Positions 16,251-25,309 of a stretch of 64,000 nt of DNA are shown one piece after another. This DNA comes from Natrialba asiatica DSM 12278 (GTDB lineage Archaea > Halobacteriota > Halobacteria > Halobacteriales > Natrialbaceae). Position 1 is the stretch's first letter. Every line of letters starts with the position of its first letter. The position numbers and the translations under genes are program-made. Under the pieces are notes generated by a model. That model did not search any database, was not told where the DNA came from, and was given only the letters and a program-made list of their open reading frames with translations. Where the stretch lies: the NCBI RefSeq assembly GCF_000337555.1, contig NZ_AOIO01000003.1:133132-197131 (forward strand), in the 5' to 3' direction.

Positions 16251-17419
16251 GCGATGCTGAGCGATCGAAGTCCGAGCCATCGGTATTCGATCGGCGGTTC
16301 GAGTGGCCGACGCTCCTTGCATGGGCCCTCGGAGTCGCGGTAGTTGGCACGCTGCTGCTAGCCGCTGTGACATCGACGGCGGCGTTCGATCCGTTCAACC
16401 CCTCGTGGAACGGGACGACAGACCTCCGAAACCACCTCGAATCCGATCCCGACGTGGAAAGCGAATTGGTTCGTGACACGACCTCCTACGAGACGGCCGA
16501 TCCGAACGAAACGGTTGCGATCGTCATCGCTCCTGACGAGCCGTACACCGGTGCGGACGCAAAGCGAGTTCGATCGTTCGTCGACGAAGGCGGAACGCTC
16601 GTCGTCTTCGAAAACGTCGGGGACGAGGGGAACACCCTGCTCGAAGCCGTCGACGCCGACGCTCGGGTCGACGGGCGACTGCTTCGCGACGAACAACACT
16701 ATTATCGCGGCCCGAAGATGCCGATCGCGACCGGCGTCACAAACCATTCGATAACCGCCGACGTCGAGCAGTTGACGCTGAACCACGGAACGGCAGTGAA
16801 TCCCGGATCAAACGAGACGACCGAACTCGTCACGACGAGCAATATCGCGTCTCTCGAGGGTGATGGTGGCGATACCGGAAACGGAACCCACATCGGAACG
16901 CATTCGGTTGCAACAACCGAATCCGTCGGAGACGGCCGCGTTATCGTCGTCGGCGATCCGAGCATTACGATCAACGCGATGCGCGAACGACCGGATAATT
17001 CCGCGTTCATCCGCGGGTTATACGAGGACGATGAGCGCGTTCTACTCGATATCTCTCACGTTGATGATCCGCCCGTGCTGGCGACGACGATAGAGAGGGT
17101 ACGTGCGACGCCGCTCGCGCAGACGCTGTCCGGGACCATCGGTATCGTACTCATCGCCGCACTGGCTGGTCACCGCATAACGCCGCTCTGGCGGCGGCTC
17201 ACGAGGCGGCAGTCCCACCGGTCCCGCCGTCGCGAACTCGAGGAAACGCTGACGGACGCCGGACGATTCTCTAAAGCGCAGCCAGACGATTCCCGACGGG
17301 AAAATCGACAGCACCGTTCGGACCGGATTCAGCGCGTGAGAGGTAACGATACCGATATCCATCCCCAGCGTGATACTCCGGCGTGGGACCGACGAGACGA
17401 GCGGACCGACGACGACTGA
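16247..17419 (+). CDS. DUF4350 domain membrane protein
   Basis: The 390-residue product has an N-terminal transmembrane helix (TLLAWALGVAVVGTLLLAAV), an extracellular DUF4350 domain (VAIVIAPDEPYTGADAKRV, then FVDEGGTLVVFENVG, a GATase-like fold without a catalytic nucleophile that I can see), and a second helix near 295-315 (LSGTIGIVLIAALAGH) followed by a basic, Arg-rich cytoplasmic tail. GTG 16247 is chosen because it overlaps the upstream stop by 4 nt; the longer open frame lies inside the previous gene. DUF4350 proteins are regularly found with MoxR ATPases and DUF58 proteins. Function is unknown; a role in a membrane-associated chaperone system is the usual proposal. Confidence 0.85.
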   Translation: MSDAERSKSEPSVFDRRFEWPTLLAWALGVAVVGTLLLAAVTSTAAFDPFNPSWNGTTDLRNHLESDPDVESELVRDTTSYETADPNETVAIVIAPDEPYTGADAKRVRSFVDEGGTLVVFENVGDEGNTLLEAVDADARVDGRLLRDEQHYYRGPKMPIATGVTNHSITADVEQLTLNHGTAVNPGSNETTELVTTSNIASLEGDGGDTGNGTHIGTHSVATTESVGDGRVIVVGDPSITINAMRERPDNSAFIRGLYEDDERVLLDISHVDDPPVLATTIERVRATPLAQTLSGTIGIVLIAALAGHRITPLWRRLTRRQSHRSRRRELEETLTDAGRFSKAQPDDSRRENRQHRSDRIQRVRGNDTDIHPQRDTPAWDRRDERTDDD

Positions 17420-17450
17420 GCCGACACCCGATCGATACGCATCCAGATCA

Positions 17451-18455
17451 ATGAGCGAGAACGAACCGATAGTCGACGACGCCAGTACGAACGCCTCCGC
17501 AACGATCTACGACGCATTGCAAACCGAGATCGACGACGTGCTCGTCGGCAATGACGACGCGATAGAACTACTCACGATCGCACTGCTAACGCGTGGTCAC
17601 TTGCTTCTCGAGGGCGTTCCCGGGGTCGGGAAGACGACGCTCGCGAATAGCTTTGCGAAAGCGAGCGGACTCGAGTACAACCGCATCCAGATGACCCCCG
17701 ACATCCTTCCTGCTGACATCACCGGGACGCAAATGTACCGCGAGCACGACGGTACGTTCGACCTGCAGCGCGGACCGGTGTTCGCAAACCTCGTCGTTGC
17801 GGATGAGATCAATCGTGCAACGCCGAAGACCCAAAGTGCCCTTCTCGAGGCGATGCAAGAACGTCGCGTTACGATCAGCGGAGACACCCTGGAGCTGCCG
17901 ATACCGTTTATGGTGATCGCGACGCAGAACCCGCTCGAGATGGAGGGCGTCTTCGAACTACCGGAGGCGCAACTCGATCGCTTCCAGTTCAAACACCGAA
18001 TCGACCTCCCCGACGAGGACGCTGAACGTGAACTCGTCGATCGCTTCGACGACAATCCGGCACTCGGTCCGGAAACGATCGATCGGGTCATGACGGACGA
18101 GCAGTTGCATCGTGCACGCGAGTATGCGTCGTCGGTTTACGTCGCCCCGCCGCTCAAGGAGTACCTGATTGATATCGTCACCGCTACACGAGAGCATCCA
18201 GATACGGTCCACGGCGCATCGCCACGAGCGACGCTCGTCTATCTCAACGGCATCAAAGCGAGCGCGGCGATCCACGGCCGCAATTACGCCATTCCGGACG
18301 ACGTGAAAGCGCTCGCCGAACCAACCCTCGTCCACCGGCTCGTGCTCGCCACCGACGCCGAACTGAGCGACGTGTCGCCGGACGATGTTGTCACGGACGT
18401 TGTCGAATCAGTGGCTGTGCCGAGCACTGACATCCTCACGCCGGACGAACAATGA
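17451..18455 (+). CDS. MoxR family AAA+ ATPase
   Basis: This 334-residue AAA+ protein carries Walker A GVPGVGKT at 55-62, Walker B LVVADE at 114-119, the MoxR hallmark NRATPKTQSALLEAMQERRV just after it, and sensor 1 ATQNPLEMEGVFELPEAQLDRF from 157. The C-terminal lid includes SPRATL and the sensor 2 region. ATG 17451 begins the conserved part; the longer frame overlaps the previous gene. MoxR ATPases remodel or activate partner proteins carrying a VWA-like or DUF58 domain. A DUF58 gene is present at 20010-21482, but on the opposite strand, converging on this gene with 45 nt between the first convergent stop codons. Confidence 0.93.
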   Translation: MSENEPIVDDASTNASATIYDALQTEIDDVLVGNDDAIELLTIALLTRGHLLLEGVPGVGKTTLANSFAKASGLEYNRIQMTPDILPADITGTQMYREHDGTFDLQRGPVFANLVVADEINRATPKTQSALLEAMQERRVTISGDTLELPIPFMVIATQNPLEMEGVFELPEAQLDRFQFKHRIDLPDEDAERELVDRFDDNPALGPETIDRVMTDEQLHRAREYASSVYVAPPLKEYLIDIVTATREHPDTVHGASPRATLVYLNGIKASAAIHGRNYAIPDDVKALAEPTLVHRLVLATDAELSDVSPDDVVTDVVESVAVPSTDILTPDEQ

Positions 18456-18499
18456 TGGGACACTGTGGTAGGAATACGTCGGAGGCCGATCGAAACCGG

Positions 18500-19381
18500 T
18501 CAGTGCGTCTCCCACCGATACGTGAGAAGCCATTCCGCGCTCTTTTCACCAGGATCGATCTCGAGTTCAACTGGACGATCGAGGCCCTCGGCGAAGCCGA
18601 TCGCGAAAAATGAGGCGATCGGGTGGTCGAATCGGTCGACATCGCCGAAAGCGTTCGATTCGATCGTAACAGTAGCACGCCCGTCATCGGGAGTAACAGA
18701 CGTTTCCACGCGGTCTGCAAGTGCTAGTTGTTCGGCGACGCCGTCGCCGAGTTCGGTCGCAATTTGTGTCGCCGCTGTCGGCAGCGACCCGTTGAGCGCG
18801 CGCTCGAACTCCGTAAAGAGGCCCGATCCGGTCGGTTCGAGGATGAGGCCCCGTTCTGCGGCGTGCGTTACGATCGGGCCCGATCGGTCGTCCGGAAGGT
18901 CGGAGTCCGTTTGCTGGGGAACGAACAGGCGCGGCGGTCTCGAGTCGCTACTCGGGAGGTAGTGGTACTCCTCTCGGAGCCCGAGTTCATCGGCGAGTGC
19001 CAGTAGGTTCGTTGCACCCGTCGCGTAGACGCGCTCGCCGATGTCGGCGGGGATGAATCGACTGGGGGTGAGATAATACGTGAGGACGCCGCCGAACAGG
19101 CCAGTCGCGCCGAGGGCGAACAGGACCTGCCGCGCATCGGGGAGCCACAGACCGCCGCCGACGGCGACGACTCCGATAGCGGCGATCCAAAACGCCGTCC
19201 GTCGATACGTTGTTCGCCTCGTGCGGGCGTACTCGGCGCGGAGACGACGATTCTCTTCGGCCAACAGTTCGACGGTGTCGTTCGCTTCCGCGCGATTCGA
19301 ATCGGATTGATCCTCACTGGGGGTTCGCTCTGTTGGTTGCGAGTCGCTGCGATCGATTCGGGGAGTCGTCTCTGTACTCAT
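18500..19381 (-). CDS. Conserved haloarchaeal membrane protein with coiled coil
   Basis: The 293-residue protein begins with an acidic, Ser/Glu-rich disordered stretch, then a coiled coil (about 36-58, ELLAEENRRLRAEYARTRR), two transmembrane helices (about 64-80 and 86-104) and a soluble C-terminal domain of about 190 residues with IGERVYATGATNLLALADELGL and a closing beta-rich segment. I cannot name a function. It is the last gene of a three-gene unit that starts with the DUF58 gene, with a 4-nt overlap to the gene before it. It probably belongs to the same membrane complex. Confidence 0.82.
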   Translation of the reverse strand: MSTETTPRIDRSDSQPTERTPSEDQSDSNRAEANDTVELLAEENRRLRAEYARTRRTTYRRTAFWIAAIGVVAVGGGLWLPDARQVLFALGATGLFGGVLTYYLTPSRFIPADIGERVYATGATNLLALADELGLREEYHYLPSSDSRPPRLFVPQQTDSDLPDDRSGPIVTHAAERGLILEPTGSGLFTEFERALNGSLPTAATQIATELGDGVAEQLALADRVETSVTPDDGRATVTIESNAFGDVDRFDHPIASFFAIGFAEGLDRPVELEIDPGEKSAEWLLTYRWETH

Positions 19382-20013
19382 GGTTCAGACTGGCTTTCCG
19401 GGGGAGAGTCGGGACGAGTTGGCGCTTCGCTGGGATCCGTCCCGAACTCGGTCGCATTTTGTCCACCCGCCTCTCGAACGACGACGAGTTCGTATCGGTG
19501 AAGAATGTACCCGCAGCAGGCGAGCACGGCGATCACTGCGCCCGTCGCGATCCAGAGAGGTTGTTCCAGCGGGAGCCACACGGTCCACGCCGTGGCGCCG
19601 AGTACGGCGATACCGCCGATCACGGCGGCGGCGTGTCGAACTCGATTTCCGGACGCGGTTCGCGGAACGGCCACCAGCAGGAGGAAGACGAACGCTGCTT
19701 CGATAACGACGAGCGATCGGGAGTGGGAGTCGATGCCGGCGGGAGCGAGGGCGAGGAGCGCGACGTGTCCGAGTGCGATGGCGTACGGCGTTCCGGCGGC
19801 GTACCAGACGGCTGCCGTTGCGAGCGCGCCGATCGTCCCTCGGAACCCGGCGAGAGCGGTAAACGCGACGACGAGTACGCCGAGCGAGAGCACGACGGCA
19901 GCGCGCGCATCGGGTTCGATCGTTTCGACTGCCGTCGGCTCGAGTGTAGCGTCTCCGTGGGCGGCCGTCTCGTCGGTCTCGTCCGCACCAGTCGGTTCGA
20001 GGCGTCCGGTCAT
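19378..20013 (-). CDS. Polytopic membrane protein of the DUF58 locus (DUF7519-like)
   Basis: A 211-residue protein with an acidic N-terminal tail (about 35 residues), five to six hydrophobic helices between residues 38 and 170, and a short polar C-terminal tail rich in Ser, Pro and Glu. It overlaps both neighbours by 4 nt, so the three genes are tightly coupled. Proteins of this size and position next to DUF58 genes in haloarchaea are annotated as DUF7519; this assignment is from memory of gene order. It is probably a membrane subunit. Confidence 0.8.
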   Translation of the reverse strand: MTGRLEPTGADETDETAAHGDATLEPTAVETIEPDARAAVVLSLGVLVVAFTALAGFRGTIGALATAAVWYAAGTPYAIALGHVALLALAPAGIDSHSRSLVVIEAAFVFLLLVAVPRTASGNRVRHAAAVIGGIAVLGATAWTVWLPLEQPLWIATGAVIAVLACCGYILHRYELVVVREAGGQNATEFGTDPSEAPTRPDSPPESQSEP

Positions 20014-21482
20014 TGGCGATCACCGTGGCGGCCGGCTTCGAGGACGGTCGAGAGCCGGTCACGCGGGCCGACTTCGAGCGCACGCACGCGATCCATGCCG
20101 GCGAGTTCGCGACGGAGCGTTTCGAACTCGAGATACCGGTTGCGCATCCGCGCTCGGTCGTCGCCGGCTCGCGGGTCATAGAGTACTGTCGGTGCGAGAA
20201 AAATCGTCACAGCGGCACCGTTTTGCCTGGCGAGCGAAACCGTTTCCCGAAGTTCAGCCGGATTCGAATCATCGGTGAAGATGGCCATCCAGACGGCTCC
20301 GGAATTCGATGCGAGGGCCGTTCGGACGGAATTGAAGAGCGGTTGCTCGCGGATTCGCCACCGGTAGGGCTGCTGATCGGCGTAGAAGGGGCGGAGCGTT
20401 CGGGCGAACGGGTCGGATGGAGTCTCGAACTCGTCGAGATCGCTGGCTGACCGTCGAACCGTCCGTAACGTCGGGGATTCGTGTGGCGACTGCATTACAG
20501 CGGCGTCCGGCCGGGACACACGAATGGTCTCGGGGTGTTCGGTATCAATCGAAGAGGGCTCTAGTTCGAGCAGTTCGCGGCGAATCGCCGTGTACGAGTC
20601 GAGCGCAGTCGCCGGCTCGAGATACGTTGTCGTGCCGTGATCGCCGATGCCGAGCAGTCCGATCGGATCGGTGAGATCGTGTGCGTTCCGTGCTGTCGCG
20701 AGCATAACGTTGCGGAGGTAGTCGAGTTTCGTTTCGTTCGGCGGACCGGTCGCCAGCGACGCTCGGTGGTCGACCACCAACAACGTTCGCTGGTCGGTGT
20801 CCGTCTCGTGTTCGCGAACGTGAGGTGTTCCGAGCCGCGCGGTCGCCTTCCAGTCGATCCGTCTGGTCGCATCGCCGGGCGTGTACTCCCGTATTTCGGC
20901 GAGTTCGATACCGCTCCCGTGCTGTTCCGAGTTGTGCTCTCCGTACGCGCTCGCAAGGTGGGTGCCGCCCTCGCCGACGTGAACCCGTCGCGGTCCGCCC
21001 GGTTCGACGGTGACCGTCGGTCGATCACCTGCGGGAAACGTTGCGACGAAGAGCCCGTCGGTCGCGGTTAGTTGTGGCGCGGAAAACTGCTGGCGGCCTG
21101 CAACGGGCCAGGTAACCGAGGCCGTTTGCTCGCTACTCGTCGTCCCGGGCGTGACCGCCACGTGGAGGGAATCGCCCGTTGTCGCCACCGGAAGCCCCGC
21201 CTCTATTCCGAGGTGGAGCGGTACCGGTTCCGCGAGCGTTACAGCGAGTGTCACCGCCATCGAAGAATCCGTTCGAACGGACGAGCGTGCCGGCGATTGG
21301 GTCACAGACATTGTCCGTGTCGTCCGCTCAAGAGCGGCGAGGAACGAATACTGGGCCGCGAGAATCCACGTCCCGATCAGAACCGAACCCGAAAGCAGTA
21401 CCGGCCGTTCGAGGATCGCCGCTAGTGCGGCGAGGAACCCCGACAGGGCGAGTGCTGCCCAGAACCGGCGTGTTACGCGCAT
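20010..21482 (-). CDS. DUF58 domain-containing protein, probable MoxR partner
   Basis: The 490-residue protein has two N-terminal transmembrane helices (about 8-25 and 30-47), then an extracellular-type beta domain (about 50-190) and a cytoplasmic DUF58 domain with the hallmark REYTPGDATRRIDWKATAR near 200-218, followed by a VWA-like region (TLLVVDHRASL). In bacteria and archaea DUF58 proteins pair with MoxR ATPases and are thought to act in protein maturation or cell-envelope stress, but no mechanism is settled. The gene leads a coupled unit of three that runs towards the MoxR gene. The start ATG gives the expected N-terminal helix. Confidence 0.9.
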   Translation of the reverse strand: MRVTRRFWAALALSGFLAALAAILERPVLLSGSVLIGTWILAAQYSFLAALERTTRTMSVTQSPARSSVRTDSSMAVTLAVTLAEPVPLHLGIEAGLPVATTGDSLHVAVTPGTTSSEQTASVTWPVAGRQQFSAPQLTATDGLFVATFPAGDRPTVTVEPGGPRRVHVGEGGTHLASAYGEHNSEQHGSGIELAEIREYTPGDATRRIDWKATARLGTPHVREHETDTDQRTLLVVDHRASLATGPPNETKLDYLRNVMLATARNAHDLTDPIGLLGIGDHGTTTYLEPATALDSYTAIRRELLELEPSSIDTEHPETIRVSRPDAAVMQSPHESPTLRTVRRSASDLDEFETPSDPFARTLRPFYADQQPYRWRIREQPLFNSVRTALASNSGAVWMAIFTDDSNPAELRETVSLARQNGAAVTIFLAPTVLYDPRAGDDRARMRNRYLEFETLRRELAGMDRVRALEVGPRDRLSTVLEAGRHGDRQ

Positions 21483-22001
21483 ATCGTACGGTTACGATCC
21501 ACCGCTGATGATGTTGAAGATTCCGGTCATTTACGGCTGGTGCAGCGGAGCACAATGTTGGACGGGACTAGCGAGGTCACGCCGACCGACGGATCGACGA
21601 GGGCCGGACGGCATCGAGCGCCGTGCAGACTTACTCTCGTCCAGTTGGTCGGTCGTCTCGCGCCTGTCGGGGCGTTCATCACTCCTCGTCGCGCACATCA
21701 TGAAGCCGGTCCCAGATTTCGACGCAGCCGGCACCGTCCGGAATCGTATCGGGTAACCATCCCTCTTGTTCTTCGCGCTGTTCGTCTGTCTCTTGGTCGT
21801 CGTCGGAGACGCAACGATCGTCCATTCGAAACCACATGGGGACACCATTGGTGATAAAGTTCACGTTTTAGCGGGGGTGATCACCTCGTTATGCTCTAGA
21901 AACGGCGAATAAATTCGAAGTAACTCACGCGTGCAAACCTGTTAATCGGGCCTACCAGGGGTACATTTTTCTTGGTGTCCGAATCAGTGTTGGACCACAG
22001 C
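21483..22001. other. Divergent intergenic region
   Basis: Apart from the small acidic ORF, this 519-nt stretch holds the promoters of the DUF58 unit and of the glycan locus (TATA-like TACATTTTT at 21962-21970) and two short palindromes, CACC-ATT-GGTG (21843-21853) and GGTGATCACC (21876-21885). Confidence 0.5.
21679..21825 (-). CDS. Small acidic hypothetical protein
   Basis: A 48-codon frame with strongly acidic, haloarchaeal composition (MDDRCVSDDDQETDEQREEQ, then GWLPDTIPDGAGCVEIWDRL). ATG 21825 is preferred over upstream in-frame starts because a TATA-like CTTTATCAC on the minus strand (21851-21859) lies about 30 nt upstream, fitting a leaderless transcript. Two cysteines; no family recognised. 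It sits alone between the DUF58 unit and the glycan locus. Confidence 0.45.
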   Translation of the reverse strand: MDDRCVSDDDQETDEQREEQEGWLPDTIPDGAGCVEIWDRLHDVRDEE

Positions 22002-23175
22002 ATGGGAATCCTATTGACTGGAGCGGACGGTTATATCGGATGGCCGACCGCCGTCCGGCTGGCGTCCCGAACGAATGAACGACTCATCCTCGTTGACAAC
22101 TTCGCTCGCCGAGACTGGGTCAAGAGCGTTGGGGCAACGAGCGCGACGCCGGTCGAACCGATGAGCGACCGACTCGCGGCGCTTCGCGACGAACTCGGCC
22201 GCTCGAAACGTCTCGTTCGTCGAAGGGGACCTCACGGAGAGTTCGTTCGTCGATCGACTCATCCGGATCCACGAACCGGAGACGATCGTCCACACTGCGG
22301 CCCAGCCGTCAGCGCCGTACTCGCAGGTGAGTCGCGAACAGGCGAATGATACCCAACACAACAATCTGCAAGCGACGCGGAACCTATTATGGTCGCTCGA
22401 GGAACACGGGCTCCAGGATACGCACTTCATCGAGACGACGACGACCGGGGTGTACGGAGCGCCCGAGTTCCCCATCCCCGAGGGTGGGGCAACGATGGAA
22501 CACGGCGGCGAGCGCGACGAGGTTCCCTTCCCCGCGATGGCAGGGTCGTGGTACCATCTGACGAAGGCTCACGACGCGGCGAACATGCGGTTGGCACACG
22601 AGCAGTTCGACATTCCCGTCTCGGACGTTCGAACCGCGATCACGTACGGCGTCGAAACGACGGAAACGGCCGCCGATCCGCGCTTGGCGACGCGGTTCGA
22701 CTTCGACTACTACTTCGGCGTCGTCGCCCATCGCTTCTGTGCGCAGGCCGTCGCGGGCTATCCGCTAACCGTCTACGGACGCGGCGAACAGCGCAAACCG
22801 TTCATCGCGCTCGAAGACGCCGTCGAGGGGCTCGCTCGGCTCGCACTCGCCGATCCGGCCGAACGGCCCGCCGATCACACGGTCTACAATCAGGTGACGC
22901 GCGCCATTAGCATCGTCGAGATGGCCGAAACGATCGCCGGCGTCGGCGCTGAACTGGGACTAGACATCGCCGTCGAACACGTTGAGAACCCTCGTTCGGA
23001 GGACGAAACGCACAAGATGGAGATCGAAAACGACCGATACGGGGCACTGATCGACGGGCAGTCGACGACGTTCGAAACGGGAGTTCGATCGATACTCGAG
23101 CGGCTGGTGGAGCACGACGAGGTCATCACGGCGAACGAAGATCGGTTCCTCCCGAGCGTCCTGAGCGAGGGCTGA
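22002..23175 (+). pseudogene. UDP-sulfoquinovose synthase-like epimerase (SQD1/Agl3 type) with a frameshift
   Basis: Two frames together encode one SQD1-like enzyme of about 390 residues. The first (from ATG 22002) gives GILLTGADGYIGWPTAVRL, the NAD-binding start, and VDNFARRDWVKSVG. Around 22191-22205 the frame must move by +1 nt; the second frame then reads FVEGDLTESSFVDRLIRIHE, IVHTAAQPSAPYSQVSREQ, NDTQHNN and the catalytic region WYHLTKAHDAANM. QxSAPYS and TQHNN are close to the SQD1 signatures. If intact, it would add sulfite to UDP-glucose-derived intermediates to give UDP-sulfoquinovose, for sulfolipids or sulfated glycans. The break may be real, a programmed shift, or a sequencing error; downstream genes are intact. 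Confidence 0.82.
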
Positions 23176-23178
23176 CTC

Positions 23179-24177
23179 GTGCGGGTACTCGTCACCGGCG
23201 GATGCGGTTACATCGGCAGTGTACTCGTCCGCCGCTTGGTTGAAAACGAGCGGGTCTCAGAAGTCGTCGTCCTCGATTCGTTGAGTGGCGGATCTCCGCG
23301 CGCACTACTCGGTGTCGCCGACGACGTCGAGTTCAAACGCGGAAGCGTTTGCGATGAAGCCGCTGTTGAAAGCGCGATGGAAAACGTGGACCGCGTCATC
23401 CACCTCGCGGCGATTACTGGCGCGGACAGCACGCACGACCGGCGACGGGAGACGCGAGCGGTTAACGTCGGCGGGACCGAGAACGTCGTAAAGGCGGCCG
23501 GTGTCGCCGGCGTCGAAACGGTCGTCTTTGCCTCCTCGTGTAACAGTTACGGACGGACGGAGCGGACGAACATCGACGAGACGGTGACGCCGAATCCGCT
23601 CAATCCGTACGCCGAATCCAAACTCGAAGCCGAGCGCCTCGTGGATGAAGCGGCAGCCGAACACGGCTTTTCCGCGACCTCGCTTCGGATGAGCACGAAC
23701 TACGGGTACGCGCCGGGCGTCCGATTCAACCTCGTCGTCAACCGCTTCGTGTTCCAGGGACTTACCGCGCAACCGTTGACGGTATACGGCGACGGCAAGA
23801 ACTGGCGGCCGTTCATTCACGTCCGCGATGCCGCCCGCTCGTACGAACATGCGGCCATGCATCCCGAACGATGGTCCGAAAGCCGCTACAACGTCGGTAG
23901 TACGCAGCAGAACTACCGCATCAAGGATATCGCCCGTATCATCGACCAGGAACTGGAGGTCGACCTCGAAATTACCTTCCTCGGCGACGAGCAGCCGGGT
24001 CCGTCCTATCACGTCTCGTTCGACCGACTCGATGAAACCGGGTACGAACCGGAGTGGACGCTCCGTGACGGCATCCAAGAGCTTTCGGAACGGTTTCGGA
24101 GCGATCCCAACCCCATCGCATCAACCGTCGTTTCGACGACCGCACCGTCTCAGGTGGTGAGTCACAATGACCCCTGA
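23179..24177 (+). CDS. NAD-dependent epimerase/dehydratase (nucleotide-sugar, extended SDR)
   Basis: A 332-residue extended SDR. The Rossmann motif TGGCGYIG lies at 6-13, the active-site serine in FASSCNSYG near 118-125 and YAESK with Y144 and K148. The body (TNYGYAPGVRFNLVVN, then NWRPFIHVRDAARS) matches GalE/RfbB-type enzymes. It should epimerise or dehydrate a UDP- or dTDP-sugar for glycan assembly. GTG 23179 lies 3 nt after the SQD1-like stop, so the genes are coupled; it overlaps the next gene by 11 nt. The exact sugar is not predictable. Confidence 0.9.
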   Translation: MRVLVTGGCGYIGSVLVRRLVENERVSEVVVLDSLSGGSPRALLGVADDVEFKRGSVCDEAAVESAMENVDRVIHLAAITGADSTHDRRRETRAVNVGGTENVVKAAGVAGVETVVFASSCNSYGRTERTNIDETVTPNPLNPYAESKLEAERLVDEAAAEHGFSATSLRMSTNYGYAPGVRFNLVVNRFVFQGLTAQPLTVYGDGKNWRPFIHVRDAARSYEHAAMHPERWSESRYNVGSTQQNYRIKDIARIIDQELEVDLEITFLGDEQPGPSYHVSFDRLDETGYEPEWTLRDGIQELSERFRSDPNPIASTVVSTTAPSQVVSHNDP

Positions 24178-25309
24178 TACTAGTGATCGCACGCCGACAA
24201 AGACGGAACCGATGACGGAAACGAAAACGGAGACAGAGACGGCCGCTGGGACGGGATCAGGGGCGGGGACAGAGCTAGAGTCGGGACTGGAATCAGAGAG
24301 AAAAACTGGAAGCGAAGCGGCGAGGAATACGAGTTCAGCGCAACCGGTGCGAGTCGCGATCACCGGCGCGGCTGGATACATCGGGAGCCGCATCGTCGCC
24401 CAACTGCAGTCCGAACGTCCCGACTGGGAGCTGACGGCGCTCGACAACTTCTATCGCGGCTCGCTTCGGGAGATCGGCTCCGTGACGGTCGAGCACGTCG
24501 ACGTTCGAAACCGCGACCGATTGTGGGACGCGCTGGAGGGTGCCGACATCGTGATGCACCTCGCCGCGATCAGCGGCATCGAGGACTGCACGGAGCATCC
24601 GGAACTCACCTACGACGTAAACGTAACCGGGACCGGGCACGTCGTTCGATTTTGCAGGCGGACGAACACCGGGTTGATCTTCCCGACGAGTATGGCCGTC
24701 GTCGGCGACCCCCAGGAGTTCCCGATCACGGCCGATCACCCGCGCGATCCCCTGAACTGGTACGGCCGAACGAAAGTCATCGGCGAGCGGCTGATCGATG
24801 AACTCGCGACCGATTCGTTCCCGGCGCACCACCTCCTCAAGTCGAACCTGTACGGTACGCACACCGTCGACGGACGGGTCGTCACGAAGGCGACCGTGCT
24901 CAACTTCTTCGCGGAACGGGCACTCGAAAACGAATCGCTGCCCGTCTACGAACCGGGGACTCAATCGCGCAATTTCGTCCACGTGAAAGATGTCGCTCGC
25001 GCGTACATTCACAGCGCCGATGTACTTCTCGAGGATCTCGCCGAGGGTTCGACCGGGATAGAGACGTTCACGATCGCCAGTGACGAGGATCCGAGCGTGC
25101 TCGATATCGCAGAAACCGTCCGCGAGAATGCGGCGGCGCAAGCGGGGTTCGACGCGTCAATCGAACTCACCGAAAACCCGCGCGGGAACGAAACGCTCGT
25201 CGACGACTTTCCGGTCGAGACGACTCGAGCTCACGAGGTCCTCGGCTGGGATCCGATCGAGACGGTCGACGAAACGATCCGCTCGCTGATCGAAACGAAC
25301 GCCCGCTAA
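24167..25309 (+). CDS. NAD-dependent epimerase/dehydratase with a repetitive N-terminal extension
   Basis: The catalytic part of this 380-residue extended SDR begins at about residue 62 (RVAITGAAGYIGSRI, with the glycine motif at 67-73) and has YGRTK with Y199 and K203. The first 60 residues are a low-complexity Thr/Glu/Gly/Ser tail encoded by purine-rich repeats (24211-24242); a start near the catalytic domain would remove it but no better start codon is evident, and the overlap with the preceding gene supports 24167. The enzyme should modify a nucleotide sugar. It overlaps the following GT2 gene by one nt. Confidence 0.88.
   Translation: MTPDTSDRTPTKTEPMTETKTETETAAGTGSGAGTELESGLESERKTGSEAARNTSSAQPVRVAITGAAGYIGSRIVAQLQSERPDWELTALDNFYRGSLREIGSVTVEHVDVRNRDRLWDALEGADIVMHLAAISGIEDCTEHPELTYDVNVTGTGHVVRFCRRTNTGLIFPTSMAVVGDPQEFPITADHPRDPLNWYGRTKVIGERLIDELATDSFPAHHLLKSNLYGTHTVDGRVVTKATVLNFFAERALENESLPVYEPGTQSRNFVHVKDVARAYIHSADVLLEDLAEGSTGIETFTIASDEDPSVLDIAETVRENAAAQAGFDASIELTENPRGNETLVDDFPVETTRAHEVLGWDPIETVDETIRSLIETNAR
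24211..24242 (+). repeat. Purine-rich imperfect ACGGAA/ACGGAG repeats
   Basis: Successive units of the type ACGGAAACGAAAACGGAGAC encode alternating Thr-Glu. A similar tract with the same protein output (TETETGAETGTE) lies on the minus strand at 28461-28507 in a glycosyltransferase gene. Confidence 0.6.
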
